A DNA stretch of 64,000 bases from Vanessa cardui. Lineage: Eukaryota > Arthropoda > Insecta > Lepidoptera > Nymphalidae. Position 1 is the stretch's first letter. The number at the start of each line of letters is the position of its first letter. The stretch spans positions 5,332,001-5,396,000 of the forward strand of contig NC_061154.1 of NCBI RefSeq assembly GCF_905220365.1, read 5' to 3'. Both the position numbers and the translations under genes were made by a program. The notes under the pieces were generated by a model, which did not search any database, was not told where the DNA came from, and saw only the letters and a program-made list of their open reading frames with translations. This document shows, piece by piece, positions 36,025 through 47,594 of the stretch.

Positions 36025-37335
36025 GTGATTTGTAAGTACTTTGTACGCAACGCAGAATGTTTCAATATCAAAAATGACGTAAGATATTCTTAAATGGACA
36101 ATCTTATATGACTTTAGTGTAGTGTGGCGCAATATTTAATCTACTTTTGTAGGTTTTTGTGGACATCGAAAATTACTGCAATACCTATAAAACAATATAT
36201 AACACGTCTGTATTCTACTTAACAATAAATAGTCGTATTTGAATTTTATCTAATAAGATATATCACATTTGTATATCCAACAAAAATGTGCATTGAGTTT
36301 ATATATGTGGAATTTCAGAGGATTTCATTAGCATTAGATTAAAACTTTGTCCTTTAATATTAGATGACATTTCCAATTAGCATCTTATCCATTTGTAAAA
36401 CATTATTATTCTATATAAATGTTTACATAGTTTATTTTTTGGGTAAATAAAATTATCTCGTCGGTAGAAAAAGTAACTATGTCTATGCAGAATTTTTATT
36501 TTTCATAAATATAGATGGCTGTTTTTGTTTCGACGTTTAGGCAATGGTTTTAAGACATTTGCCATAGTGCCATAATATATAAGTATAAAAAAAATTCTGG
36601 CACATAAAACAAAATGCTTCAGATCAATCAAAGAACACTTCAAAGTACGTATACATTGCGTATGTTTTAGAAGGGCTATTCCCGCATTGGCATTCATTTA
36701 ATGAATGCTTTACAACTGCATTAAAGATGTAGGTAAACTATATATATAATTTAAAGCTTCACGCTACAATTGTGATATACTTAGTTTCATTTCCACCCTT
36801 CTTGTAGCAGAATATAATAGCATTGACTCCCGTTGAAAGAATATACGACAGTGCGATCGATATCTCCCCTGAAGGTTTACACGGAACCATAACAACCGCT
36901 CCGGGTTATTTTATGTTAAAATTTCGAATACATTTTTCTGTTTTCATTATGCGGTCTCGAAACCTATTAGTTATTGATGACGAAGATGTTATAACGAATA
37001 CGATGAATTAAATTTTGATCGAACGTGTGTTTTGACACATTATTTAAATTAAATTAAGTAAGTATTAATTATTTAAGAAATGGAATATACAGTAAAGTTC
37101 ATCTGATCTGGATCAGTCTGGAACTTTGGAAACTTCTGGAACGTTCTTAAATCGATTAAGAACAAAATAAAATTCTGAAATGTTTGTAAAGACAGATTAT
37201 TTTATTTATTGCGTCAGCACTTTGAGCTTTGAGTAATTAATTCCCTTTTATCGATGTTACGTATATAATTCATGATTTTTCTTTCGGACGCTATTAAAGA
37301 CTTCGATTTTTTTCGACAACTTTTTAACTTAATAA
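36025..37335. other. AT-rich non-coding DNA
   Basis: No gene or repeat recognised. The frame at 36823-37011 (plus) is the least AT-biased but matches nothing I know. Confidence 0.45.
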
Positions 37336-37339
37336 TGTT

Positions 37340-37351
37340 TATATAAAAAGT
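37340..37351. repeat. Left target-site duplication of truncated SINE
   Basis: TATATAAAAAGT, repeated perfectly at 37463-37474. Confidence 0.75.
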
Positions 37352-37462
37352 CCACAAACCCGCATTGGAACAGCGTGGTGGAATATATTCCAAACCTTCT
37401 CCTCAAAGGAAGAGGAGGCCTTAGTGCAGCAGAGGGAAATTTACAGGCTGTCGTCGTTGTTG
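37352..37462 (+). mobile_element. 5'-truncated SINE with target duplication
   Basis: Only the distal third of the SINE: CCCGCATTGGAACAGCGTGG, CTCAAAGGAAGAGGAGGCC and GCTGTCGTCGTTGTTG. The 12-bp duplication borders the truncation point directly, so the element inserted already truncated, as expected when reverse transcription by a LINE enzyme stops early. Confidence 0.85.
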
Positions 37463-37474
37463 TATATAAAAAGT
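37463..37474. repeat. Right target-site duplication of truncated SINE
   Basis: Second perfect copy of TATATAAAAAGT. Confidence 0.75.
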
Positions 37475-37589
37475 AAATTAAAGCATAAAATTATATAGAC
37501 TTCTATCAAAAAGTAAGTATGAGCCAGTTAATGTCTCACTACCTTTTTCACCAATCCGAATCAATTAACTTTAATCAATTAACTTCCGA

Positions 37590-37663
37590 TACGTGGATGT
37601 TTCCTGACCATGTTTTCCTTCATCTCCGAGATTGAGATGAATTATAAATACAAATTAAGCTCA
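37590..37663 (-). mobile_element. SINE central fragment
   Basis: CATGTTTTCCTTCATCTCCG and GAGATGAATTATAAATACAA are the reverse complement of the SINE centre. Head and tail are absent. Confidence 0.7.
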
Positions 37664-37664
37664 T

Positions 37665-39178
37665 TAAAAAAAAAAGGATTACCATCTGCTGAGAATTACG
37701 TTTTCAAGCCATCTGAATCTATCTATGAAATCATACAAATATTATGAAGTATTGTACGTTGATTATCAGCGTTGTTCGTAATTATCTATAAAAAAAAAGC
37801 TGAAGAGTTTGTTTGAATGTACAACATAGAAAAAATCAGTTCGATTGGCAAAATCCTTTATCAGATAGTCAATTTATTAAGAAAAGTTAGTCAATATATA
37901 ATTATGCGACCCATGATAACGGCTCAGTATTATTTGACGCGCCTGTTATCACACGGAGCTGCTATTATTTTAATCTATCTTGTTTCCTCAGATTGAGTTC
38001 ATTGAACTGCTGTTAGCTAGTATGCTGAATTATTAGAATATATCCTTTTGGTTCTTAATGATATTTTCACCGTGGAAGATTTCAGTCATGTCAGGAGTAA
38101 GATCGTCTCGTATATCGGAAGGTCGTTTGACAGACCTCCCGCCAACTGTTATAACACTCTCCAGTCCCTCGTTTATTTATTTTATTCCTTAATTATTTAT
38201 TAGTTTTCTGTAATTATAAATTATTTCGATAACCATTAATATCGACCTCTTCCACCCGCTGGGCGCCCCGTGAGAACTGTATTGTTTTTTTTAATCATAT
38301 TTGTTAAAAACACCTTTTTAGACAGAAACGACCTTTTGCTTCATTTTATAAGTTATAATTATTCTGGATTTAATCGATATATATCATATCTAAAGACATT
38401 CTTAATAAAACTATACTCATTCTTTATAAAACACCTAGTTTTATCAATGCTGAAAATAGCCTAAAAACTAATGGCTAATGTTCTAGAATTATTTTTCTTA
38501 GATATATAGTTCTCGTTTTTTTATTTTGTATTTCCTTAAGTTATTATTAAATATTTTAAGTAGAAAATGTTGCTAGTATCACTCGATTAGTATATTCCAC
38601 AAATGAAAATGTATTAGTATTGCTTATCACTATCTTAGATGCGGTTTGTTCGAAATTTAAAGTTGCGTTCACAATTCATCAAAAAATAGTTTGTATGTGT
38701 ACATTTATTATAAACTCTTACAAAGCTTATAACAAATGTGTTGGTTCGAATAAATACCACTGGTTAGAAATTTAGATTCTTCATTGAAGAAAAGAAATAC
38801 GTTTCTTTTTAATTACGTCATTAACTACGATGCAATAGTTAAATATTAAATATATATTAAATCTATACTTTTTACTAAAATTTATAACGATATCTAAATA
38901 AGCTAAATTGTTGCAAGAAAAGTCATAAAATAATATTATACCATCATTAAAAAAATATCTTTTCCTGTTGCATATAAGCGTTGTATAAATTTCAATATCT
39001 AAAGAGGTAAACTACTGACGTTTATTTTTTTGCAGCGTTATTGATGATAAAAATTGGTTAATACTATATTAACTCTATGTAATTCATAATAATGACCTTG
39101 CTCAGTTTTCCTTACCCATTATGCCACGTCACACTAATACGGCTTCGATAGTACTATACTTAGGTACGACACAATTTA
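37665..39178. other. AT-rich non-coding DNA
   Basis: No gene recognised. GC-richer phrases at 37905-37980 (GTATTATTTGACGCGCCTG) and 38050-38170 (CAGACCTCCCGCCAACTG) do not belong to the repeats above. At 39160-39175 GGTACGACACAATTTA faintly recalls the end of MITE family M. Confidence 0.45.
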
Positions 39179-39180
39179 TA

Positions 39181-39492
39181 CGACAACAACAACAACAACA
39201 GCACCTGCCTGTAAATTTCCCACTGCTGGCCTTCTCTCCCTTTGAGGAGAAGATTTAAAACATAATTCACCACGCTGTTCCAAAGCGGGTTGTTAGAATA
39301 CACATGTTGCAAAATTTATAAGAAATTAGACAAATGCAGGTTTCCTCCTGATGTTTTTCTTCGCGGGCGAGCTCGAGATGAATTATAAACTCAAATTAAG
39401 CAAAAGAATAATCAGTAGTGCTTGCCTCGGTTTGAAACCGCAATCATCGGCTAAGATGCACGTGTTCTAACCATTGGGCCATCTCGGCTCTT
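39181..39492 (-). mobile_element. tRNA-derived SINE copy, full length
   Basis: From a (CAA)n tail through CCCACTGCTGGCCTTCTCTC, CACCACGCTGTTCCAAAGCG, GATGAATTATAAACTCAAAT, box B GGTTTGAAACC and box A CCATTGGGCCA to CTCGGCTC. A base change weakens box B. No clean target duplication. Confidence 0.88.
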
Positions 39493-39494
39493 TA

Positions 39495-40115
39495 TTCGCC
39501 AGCTTCAGTTAAATTAGCTTTAACGCACAATGCATTAATACATTGGACTTTAATACATTAAATAAATGTGGCCGCGTGTCAAAGCTTGGCATTACTTTTC
39601 CGATGCAGACATTTTATTGTTGAGTCATAGAAACGTTATCGCTTTATTTGGTTTTTGTTATTAATTATTAAATTAATATTATAAAGATATATTATTATTA
39701 TTGGTATATTATTAAAAAAAAGGATTTTTTCTTCTGTTCGATAAAATAAGATTATTAATTTCCATAAGATTGACTATTTTATAAAACAATTATAATTATC
39801 ATTTTATATCCTCAGTATAGAGTTATTTGCCTTCAGTAAATATACAGTCGTATTATTTTAAATAGCCAAATCCGTTAAGCTAATGTACGCAGCTATAAGC
39901 AACGAGTTTGCAATTATTTTATATTATTTATAATAATGAAATCGAAGTGAATTGTACTTAAATCGCCAATCTGAAAGCATCGACATTTCAATATTACATA
40001 TTTAATATTGCTTTAATACTATTTTGATTTACACATATATGATAAATCTCAATAATGTCATATAGAAATATTGGCTGTCTGTTTATCCTTCTTATTATAA
40101 TTAAAAAATAAATCA
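39495..40115. other. AT-rich non-coding DNA
   Basis: Nothing recognised. Confidence 0.5.
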
Positions 40116-40118
40116 TGT

Positions 40119-40370
40119 TTACTTGGTGGTAGGGCTTTCTTCAAGCCCGTCTGGGTAGGTATCACCCACTCATCAGTTATTCTGTCATCAGTTATCAGTG
40201 TAACTTTAGGCACAAGGGACATAACATCTTAGTTCCCAAGGTTGGTGGCACATTGACGATGTAATGTTAATATTTCTTACAGCGTCATTTTCTATGGGTG
40301 GTAGTGACCACTTCCCATCAGGTGGCCCATATGCTTGCCCGCCAACCTATGTCTACCATAAAAAATAATA
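40119..40370 (+). mobile_element. Repeat B copy with internal deletion
   Basis: Intact start ACTTGGTGGTAGGGCTTTC and CCCGTCTGGGTAGGTATCAC, then an internal loss of roughly 60 bp with the TCATCAGTTAT string repeated at the junction. It continues GGCACAAGGGACATAACATC, GGTTGGTGGCACATTGACG and GTGACCACTTCCCATCAGG, and ends GCCCGCCAACCTATG plus A-rich tail. Confidence 0.85.
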
Positions 40371-40374
40371 AAAA

Positions 40375-41950
40375 AAATTTAGGTTACATTTGTAGTTCAC
40401 ATTTGTAATAATTCTTTTTTTATTTTTATTATATCACTATATGTTTAAGTCACTGTGAAACATACATTTAATTAAATTTATTCGTCATAAAGTTTTAATT
40501 CATAGAATTTTCTTCAAGTAAATAATATGTTTTTTGTACTTTACTTTTCGCCATACATACTGAAAAATAAATACACAGACATGGTTTAATACAGAGAGAA
40601 ATGTGATGGCATTATAGACTGATCGTTTGCCATAATTCTTACGATACAGTCGTATATACATTTAAAAAGAGTTATTATTATTTTGTCCGTACGAAGTCAG
40701 AACCTATTGCCAGTATTAATATTTAATTCAGCAATATTATGCGAGCAGATAATTTGTACCATCACGTTTGATTGTAGAGATTAAAGCTTGCAATTATAAA
40801 TGAAGTTTTGCCAATTAAATATAATTTTGACATTTCAAAATTTCCCTATGCACACCGTAACTTTATAATTGATACGAATAATAAATAATGGTTTTAACTC
40901 AGTTGTGAATTGTTTGAGGAACTAAACGCTAACGATTTCGTTAGTCAGTTACCTCTTCATACGCCTTTATTTAATATCAGAAAAAGAAATGAAAAGGTCA
41001 TCAAACATTTAAGCGTTTCGAAACAATGGACTTGTGTCTCTTGTCGGTATATCGGTATATATCTCATAACACTTGGTGAATACTCAAGGAGCCTGATCTG
41101 AAATCCAGTCCCGAGCGATCCGGACACAAAGAGGGACATGTTTTTATGTGGCCGTAGAAGGCAAGCTCACAATTGATATTAATTTCATGAAGTGGAATTG
41201 TAACAAAAACGAGCGGCTGCGCTTAAAGCGTCCCAATGAGGGCAAGACAGCTGCCATGTCGTGCTCATATACTGGGTTTTGTAAACACAAGTGACAATTC
41301 TCAAATACCATCAACATTGTCATTTTCGTTTGTTGATTATGTCACGGTTAGTAATTTTACATGACGATGACGAGTTATAATTTTCAAATATTTGACAGTT
41401 CGTTCGTGCGATCGTTTATGCAACTTGTCCATATCATAATTAGTTCATTCGGAAAATGTATAAAACAAATGACGCACACGTTTACGCCTGAATTGAAAAG
41501 GTTAACAACGTTTGGAGTTGATGAATTAAAATATACTAATTGTTCGAGCCAGATTAGTTTTAGTTATGTTTCAAATTACTTCAGCCTCGTTAAGTACAGC
41601 AAGCCAAACCACAATTGTTTGGCGTAATTAGTGTGTGATGTGAAATTGAGTATTGATTATAATATTGTTATGAAAAAAGCAAATAGACTCGGCATGTATT
41701 CATAAGATACAAAAAGGGATTATATTTTATAGGAAACTATGGTCAACACTTTATATTGATCTGAGAAATGAAAATGAAACTTGAGAAAAGCTGTTAGTTT
41801 TCAAGCCACCATTCCACGCGGTCATGATTTATACAGTACAGTAATTCTACTTAAGGTATTAATGTTAATAACTCTTATGTAAATAAACCTGAGAAGGATG
41901 TAAAGCATATTATATGTTATTAAATACAGAAAAAAAAACATAACATGTCA
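40375..41950. other. Mostly AT-rich DNA, unique patch at 41210-41290
   Basis: No gene recognised. GAGCGGCTGCGCTTAAAGCG, starting at 41211, continues into ACAGCTGCCATGTCGTGCTC, a GC-richer unique stretch. The 88-codon plus frame at 41361-41627 has no recognisable domain and I do not call it. Confidence 0.4.
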
Positions 41951-41954
41951 TAAT

Positions 41955-42142
41955 TGCATCGTAAGAAATACAAACCATTGGATACATCTCCAAAGCGCTA
42001 CCAAACTTAGGAACTAAGATATTATAGTTATACCAGGCCAATCACTCTTTTAGCCGGAACCTAAAAGTGTAAAGTGTAGCTATTTCGCGGTGTAATTTTT
42101 GACGAGTGGGTGGAACCCGCAGGGGCCTACACAAACCGTACG
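41955..42142 (-). mobile_element. Repeat B copy, heavily decayed
   Basis: GCATCGTAAGAAATAC, CGCTACCAAACTTAGGAACT, AAGATATTATAGTTATACC and GACGAGTGGGTGGAACCCGC keep the minus-strand B order with many changes. Confidence 0.6.
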
Positions 42143-42144
42143 AG

Positions 42145-44050
42145 TAATTTGCTTGTAATAGAACCTAATAATGGTATGCACTATCTGCCGTAACATTATT
42201 TTCTACAGGTTAGGTTAGTTAAATTAGATTTATGTAACCTTACCTTCATGTCGATGGAAAATAATATAGACTGATAAACAAGCTTTGACATGCAAGATCG
42301 AGTTAACATCAATTTGTAATACCATTGTTAGAGGATCTACGCTAATAGGAATCGTGTTGTGTTCAATATCACAGTGTGGGACCAGCTTATACTGGCAGTG
42401 TTGTTATTCCAAATATAAGTAGCAATTATTTTTTTCTATTATATTTATTGAGGGAATATTTAAAAAAGGAAGTATATGTCAGCTTTATATTGTGAAAAAG
42501 ATGACAGTAAACTGTGTCATAATTTATCTGTATTTAAAGAATAAAGTAAGTAAATTAATATTTATTGTCTATGCTTTTGACCGCTGAAGAGTTCGTTCGT
42601 CTATAGCCTTCCTTATCTTTACTAGAGTACGTTCACGCTCAACAGGTTACAATCCAAAAATTCAGTTTCCAACTCTATATAATAATGGATTATATAAATG
42701 ATTACTTTAATGAGGTTGCAAGGTTTTTCCTAAACAATTTAACAAATATACTGCAAATAAAGGGTGGTATTGAAATAGGAAAACAAATACTTTAAATAAA
42801 CAAACCTTTAATCATAAACACAAAGAATCGAGAGGTTTTGAAAATACCTATGGACTATAATGATAATGAGGGCTCATTTTTCTATTTTGAATTTCGAATA
42901 TTAAAAAAATATATATCAATCTTTGATTTTTTCAACCAATTTTTCCAAAAAGTTTTCATTATGTAATTCAATATTTAATATAAAATAAAATGTTATAAAT
43001 TTTTATTTAACAAATAACAATTTTATAAAAACATATCTTATAATTTATATCGTTGGAATTGATTAGGTATAATTTACAAACATTTGTAAATTAATATGAA
43101 TGTTAATTGAAACGTATTTATAATATATTTCGAATTAAACAGCAATAACACAGATATCGGCTACACTTAATGCTGTCGTTTAAAACGTTTATGTTTGCCG
43201 CACATCGTATATTTTTAACGCGATTATTGTATTTTAATTCAGTTTTTAATAAATTGCCCGTCGTATTTTAAACCTTACGTCTTCGAGTTATGAGATAAAA
43301 GCGGTATCGTCAATCAGCGAGCATATAATTGTCTCGGTATAACGAGATGAAAGCGATGGTATCTATTTTCGGCAACTGAGGTGACAAGTGATGTACAGAC
43401 GTCTTGTTCGGCATTCATCGAATAACAAAAATAATATGTTATATTTTAGATCGTTTTTTTAATTAAATAACATGTAAACACACGAATTATCGTTACTTGT
43501 ATTTACTTTTTATCTCTCTTTGTGTGAGTTTGATTATGTGTTCGTGTGTGTGTGTACGAGTATTTGATGTATCTGTTAAATTCGATTTATATAAAATGGA
43601 AATAATATTGGTTTATATCTTAGGAGACACACTATTGGAACGTAATCTGGACTTTAATATAACTCAATACGATCAGTAAATGGAGGTACCATTTTAGCGA
43701 TAAGAGTTCCTTATTAAAGTTTGACCTTCTAATTTTTATTTAAACAAAACAAAAGAAGTCGCACTTTTAAAAAAATAAGTGAAAAGTTTAATCGTGAATA
43801 TGACTATGGCACCGACCGTATGTATAGCTACTAATTATTATAAATCTGTCGGCGATGCTGGGACGTGACATTGTGTAGTTTTATTCGTACGAAGCGAGTA
43901 AATTCACACGAACAAGTGTTAGGGATGTTAATAACATGTTCTTTTGTTATAACGGCATCGCCCTCAACACTGTTTTTGTTTACAGATGGCTTCAGAACAT
44001 TATAAAAGAACATCGATGTTCCGAAGAAATTTAAACCTTATTTGTAAAAT
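42145..44050. other. AT-rich non-coding DNA
   Basis: No gene or dispersed repeat recognised. The stretch 43270-43410 (AAAGCGGTATCGTCAATCAG) has mixed composition. The 60-codon frames at 43497 (plus) and 43831 (minus) look like chance. Confidence 0.45.
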
Positions 44051-44052
44051 TC

Positions 44053-44356
44053 GAAGAAGCATATCCAGTGGTTAGAACGCGTGTACTAAACCGATGATTG
44101 CGGGTTCAAACCCAGGCTGGCACCACTTAATATTAATGTGCTTAATTTGTGTTTATGATTCATCTAGTTCTCGGCGGTGAAGGAAAACATCGTGATGAAA
44201 CCTGCATGTGTCTAATTTTATAAAAATTCTGCAACTTGTGTATTCCACCAATCTGTATTGGAACGGCGTTGTGGTATATGTTCCAAACAATCTCTTCAAA
44301 GGGAGAGAAGGCCTTAGTCCAGCAGTGGGAATTTTACAGGCTTTTGTTGTTGTATG
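44053..44356 (+). mobile_element. tRNA-derived SINE copy, nearly full length
   Basis: Box A is damaged (GCATATCCAGTGG), box B GGTTCAAACCC is intact, followed by CTCGGCGGTGAAGGAAAACA, GGAACGGCGTTGTGGTATATG, GGAGAGAAGGCCTTAGTCC and a TTGTTGTTG tail. The flanks TGTAAAATTC (left) and TGTAAATTC (right) may be a decayed target duplication. Confidence 0.85.
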
Positions 44357-44459
44357 TAAATTCTTGAACTGAATATGTATTGTGACGTGTCTGGTTTTTC
44401 ATTCGCATTGCTTTTTTTAATGAATGATTTAGTTGGACAGAGTCTCCACTGCTAAAGGA

Positions 44460-44667
44460 ATTGGCTTTGCTAGAAATAGAAATCATTTGTCAAATCAGCC
44501 ATACGCTATCATCTATGGGACTAAGATTGACGTTGGCTCAATCAACCTTCGAGCCGAAACATGATCATACTAATGATTGCTATTTGGCGGTAGAATACAT
44601 AATGAGTCAGATAACCTACGAAGCTACTAAGCCAGAGGTGCTTGCACAAAGCCTTTCCACCAAGTAA
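44460..44667 (-). mobile_element. Repeat B copy, old, first of a cluster
   Basis: Decayed B: GGGACTAAGATTGACGTTGG, GGCTCAATCAACCTTCGAGC, GAAACATGATCATACTAATG, TTGGCGGTAGAATAC and GCTTGCACAAAGCCTTTCCA, ending CACCAAGTAAA. The 68-codon plus frame that spans it is a shadow. Confidence 0.7.
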
Positions 44668-44689
44668 ATATGGGCATTGAATCAATAAT

Positions 44690-44985
44690 GTTTTTTTTTA
44701 CGGTATAGGTTGGCGGACGAGCATATGGGCCAACTGATTTTAAGTGGTCACTATCACCCATAGACAATGACGCTGTAAGAAATATTAATTATTTCTTACA
44801 TCGTCAATGTGCCACCAACCTTGAGAACTAAGATGTTATGTCCCTTGAGCCTGTAGTTACACTGGCTCACTCACCCTTCACACCGGAACACAACAATACT
44901 CAGTACTGTTGTTTGGCGGTAGAATAACTGATGAGTGAGTGGTACCTACCCAGACGGGCTTGAACAAAGCCCTACCACCAAGTAA
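44690..44985 (-). mobile_element. Repeat B copy, full length
   Basis: T-run, GGTATAGGTTGGCGGACGAG, GACAATGACGCTGTAAGAAA, TTACATCGTCAATGTGCCAC, GAACTAAGATGTTATGTCCC, GGCTCACTCACCCTTCACAC, TTGGCGGTAGAATAACTGAT, CCTACCCAGACGGGCTTG and CCCTACCACCAAGTAAAA. This is the best-preserved copy in the window and my reference for the family. Confidence 0.88.
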
Positions 44986-44989
44986 AATA

Positions 44990-45840
44990 ATTGTAACCTG
45001 ACAAATTTAAGAGACAAGATCAAGTTATACCAGGTTCCAATTTAAATTGCTATTAAGAATTTCCTTGTAAATTTTATTGTAATGGGAAAATATCTTATAC
45101 GTAAATTATTAACGAAGTAACGCGAGTAAATAATAAAATAAAAGTAGAACTTATATAAAACATGTTTATCTTTCAACACACAAAGAATCTTGTAGTTAAT
45201 TTGGCGTTTTGCCAGTTTTTATACTCGTTTTAGATTAAATGAATCATCTATAAAACTAAAAACTTTCATACCATAAAACTTTACGATAAAGCAAATTATC
45301 ATTTAACTATAGATTAACGAGATCCGCCCCAAGTTTATACGGGTGCAATTATGGATTTTTTAAATTCAGTCATATACAAATATTATACTAGATCTCGTTT
45401 ACTTATAGTATCAATCAGATATTTTAAATTTATTATATCTTTTCTTTGTATGTGTGTGTGATTGAATGCATTTGTGGTAGTGGGTATTCGAGTGTATATA
45501 TGTATAATTATCATGCAAGGATGTGTATTTGTTTGAGGATTTATTTCTTAGTGTAACAGCAATCATATAGTTTATTAATAAAAAAGGTTTAGTAACCTCT
45601 TGTATTTAATTGAATGTTTTATTTTTTTATCATTAATCACAGGAAATATAGAGAATTATGAGTCTAATTTTGTATGAAAATTTATATAATGTTATCGATA
45701 CGTAAATCAAAATGAAGTTAACTTCTGTTTTGAGTTTATGGTTCACCTGTTCAGAGAAATTTGCAATTTTAAATACCAGCCCAGCCCCGTGGCTCAACGT
45801 ACCTAAACATATTAAACTGACTAAAGATACTGAAGTTCAA
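44990..45840. other. AT-rich non-coding DNA
   Basis: Nothing recognised. Confidence 0.5.
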
Positions 45841-45842
45841 TC

Positions 45843-46375
45843 TTTTTTTTATGGTATAGGTTGGCGAACGAGCATATGGGCCACCTGATGGTAAGCGGTC
45901 ACCATCACCCGTAGACAATGACGCTGTAAGACATATTAACTATTCCTTAAATCATCAATACACTACTAACCTTGGTAACTAAGATATTATGTCCCTTGTG
46001 CCTGTAGTTATACTGGCTCACTCACCCTTCAAACTGGAACACAACAATACTGAATACTGTTGTTTGGCGGTATATTAACTGATGAGTGGGTGGTACCTAC
46101 CCAGATGGGCTCGCACAAAGACTTACCAAGTATCTATACAATTTTGGTTACAAAATCAAAACTTGTATACTTTTTCAATAAGGCTTTTACAAGTACTTTT
46201 GAATCTTCATTTAACAACTATATTAAGTGTAGCCGCCACTGGTTCGGAAAGTAGATTCTGCTGAGAACCGGCAAGGAGCTTAGTAGTTACTCTTGTCAGT
46301 TAAATACAATTTTATGTGCATGTAATATATCCTGCCTGGGAGACAATAAGTAGTATATTAGTTAGTAATATTTTT
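45843..46375 (-). mobile_element. Composite 530-bp repeat unit 1 (B plus upstream arm)
   Basis: A B copy (45843-46125) continues into an arm of about 245 bp: CAACTATATTAAGTGTAGCC, GGTTCGGAAAGTAGATTCTG, GAGAACCGGCAAGGAGC and ATATCCTGCCTGGGAGACAA. The same arm follows the next B copy, so the whole unit is repeated. The T-run at the left is its 3' A-tail on the minus strand. The plus frames at 46060-46264 are shadows. Confidence 0.85.
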
Positions 46376-46912
46376 GTTTTTTTTTTATGGTATAGATTGG
46401 CGGACGAGCATAGGGGCCACCTGATGGTAAGTGGTCACCATCGCCCATAGACAATAACGCTGTTAGAAATATTAACTATTCTTTAAATCGTCAATGCGCC
46501 ACCAACCCTGGGAGCTAAGATGTTATGTCCCTTGTGCCTGTAGTTACACTGGCTCACTCACCCTTTAAACTGGAACACAACAATACTGAGTTGTTATATA
46601 CTGTTGTTTGGCGGTAGATTGACTGATGAGTGGGTGTTACTTACCCAGACGGGCTTGCACAAAGACGTACCACCAAGTATCTATAAAATTTTGGTTATAA
46701 AATTAAAATTTGTATACTTTTTCAAATAGGTTCTTACAAGCACTTTTGAAACGTCATTTAACAACTATATTAAATGTAGCTGCCACTGATTCGGAAAGTA
46801 TATTCTACCGAGAACCCGCAAGAAACTTAGTAGTTAACTTATTAGTTAAATACAATTATATATGTATGTAATATATCCTGCCTGGAAGACAATAAGTAGT
46901 ATATTAGTGTAA
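46376..46912 (-). mobile_element. Composite 530-bp repeat unit 2
   Basis: Same order as the preceding unit (B 46376-46680, then the arm with GATTCGGAAAGTATATTCTA and ATATCCTGCCTGGAAGACAA), ending at the same GTAGTATATTAGT string. By eye the two arms agree at well over four fifths of positions. The units lie head to tail with no spacer. Confidence 0.85.
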
Positions 46913-46914
46913 AT

Positions 46915-47430
46915 CTTTATTTCAATGTCGACTTTTTTGCTAATTGAGTTGATATATGGTGAGCTAAAAAGAATAATGTACTAATATCAATCAAAGAGCA
47001 AGTTATAATAAAATGATTTAAAAATATTTTTCGTTAAGTTATCTCACTGTGTTAAGGAACCATTAAATTACGGGCTTTGAATTCAGGCTGCGATCCTAAG
47101 TAGCGGATTAGTGACAATAAATGTGCAGCCATCTCGCAAATTATAAGTGCGCTAGGTAAACAAAAACAAATGCCTGTAGCTATAGATTTCTTATTATCTG
47201 GTTTAAACATCAGACCGTAGATTCTTTCTTCATAGAATAATCGATACATTTTGTATTTACTGGTTTTATATTTTACTTTCAAGTTGAATATAGTCATGAC
47301 AAATTAATTTATGTAGTTGCATCTATATCTCGTAGTGTACAGTTTAACAAGACACGTGTTATTTAAGAACACATTCCTGATATTGGAAATCTACAACAAG
47401 GAGTGTGTACTGAGATTTATCCATTATATG
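46915..47430. other. AT-rich non-coding DNA
   Basis: No repeat recognised. The minus frame at 47052-47297 shows no known domain. Confidence 0.45.
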
Positions 47431-47439
47431 TAGTTAGTT

Positions 47440-47590
47440 TCCGCGACGTTGCGTTACGCGAGCGCTCTTACAGACGCCTACTACGTCACATCTTGCTCCG
47501 CTCAGATGCTCTCGAGAAACTGCCTTGCAATTTATTAATTTCAGAAACGATTCCAATGCTTACATGTTGCTAATTAATTAGCAACTTACA
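47440..47590. promoter_or_regulatory. GC-rich patch with CRE-like site and homeobox palindrome
   Basis: CpG-rich TTCCGCGACGTTGCGTTACG and GCGAGCGCTCTTACAGACGC, then TACGTCAC at about 47482-47489 (CRE-like). Just downstream, 47566-47585 is a perfect 20-bp palindrome centred on TAATTAATTA, the P2 (TAAT-NN-ATTA) site bound by paired-class homeodomain dimers. No repeat family explains it. Regulatory role inferred. Confidence 0.4.
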
Positions 47591-47594
47591 TACA

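Noticed and set aside
41361..41627. 88-codon plus-strand frame
   Set aside because: No domain recognised and length is within chance expectation; a hidden small gene cannot be excluded but is not supported.
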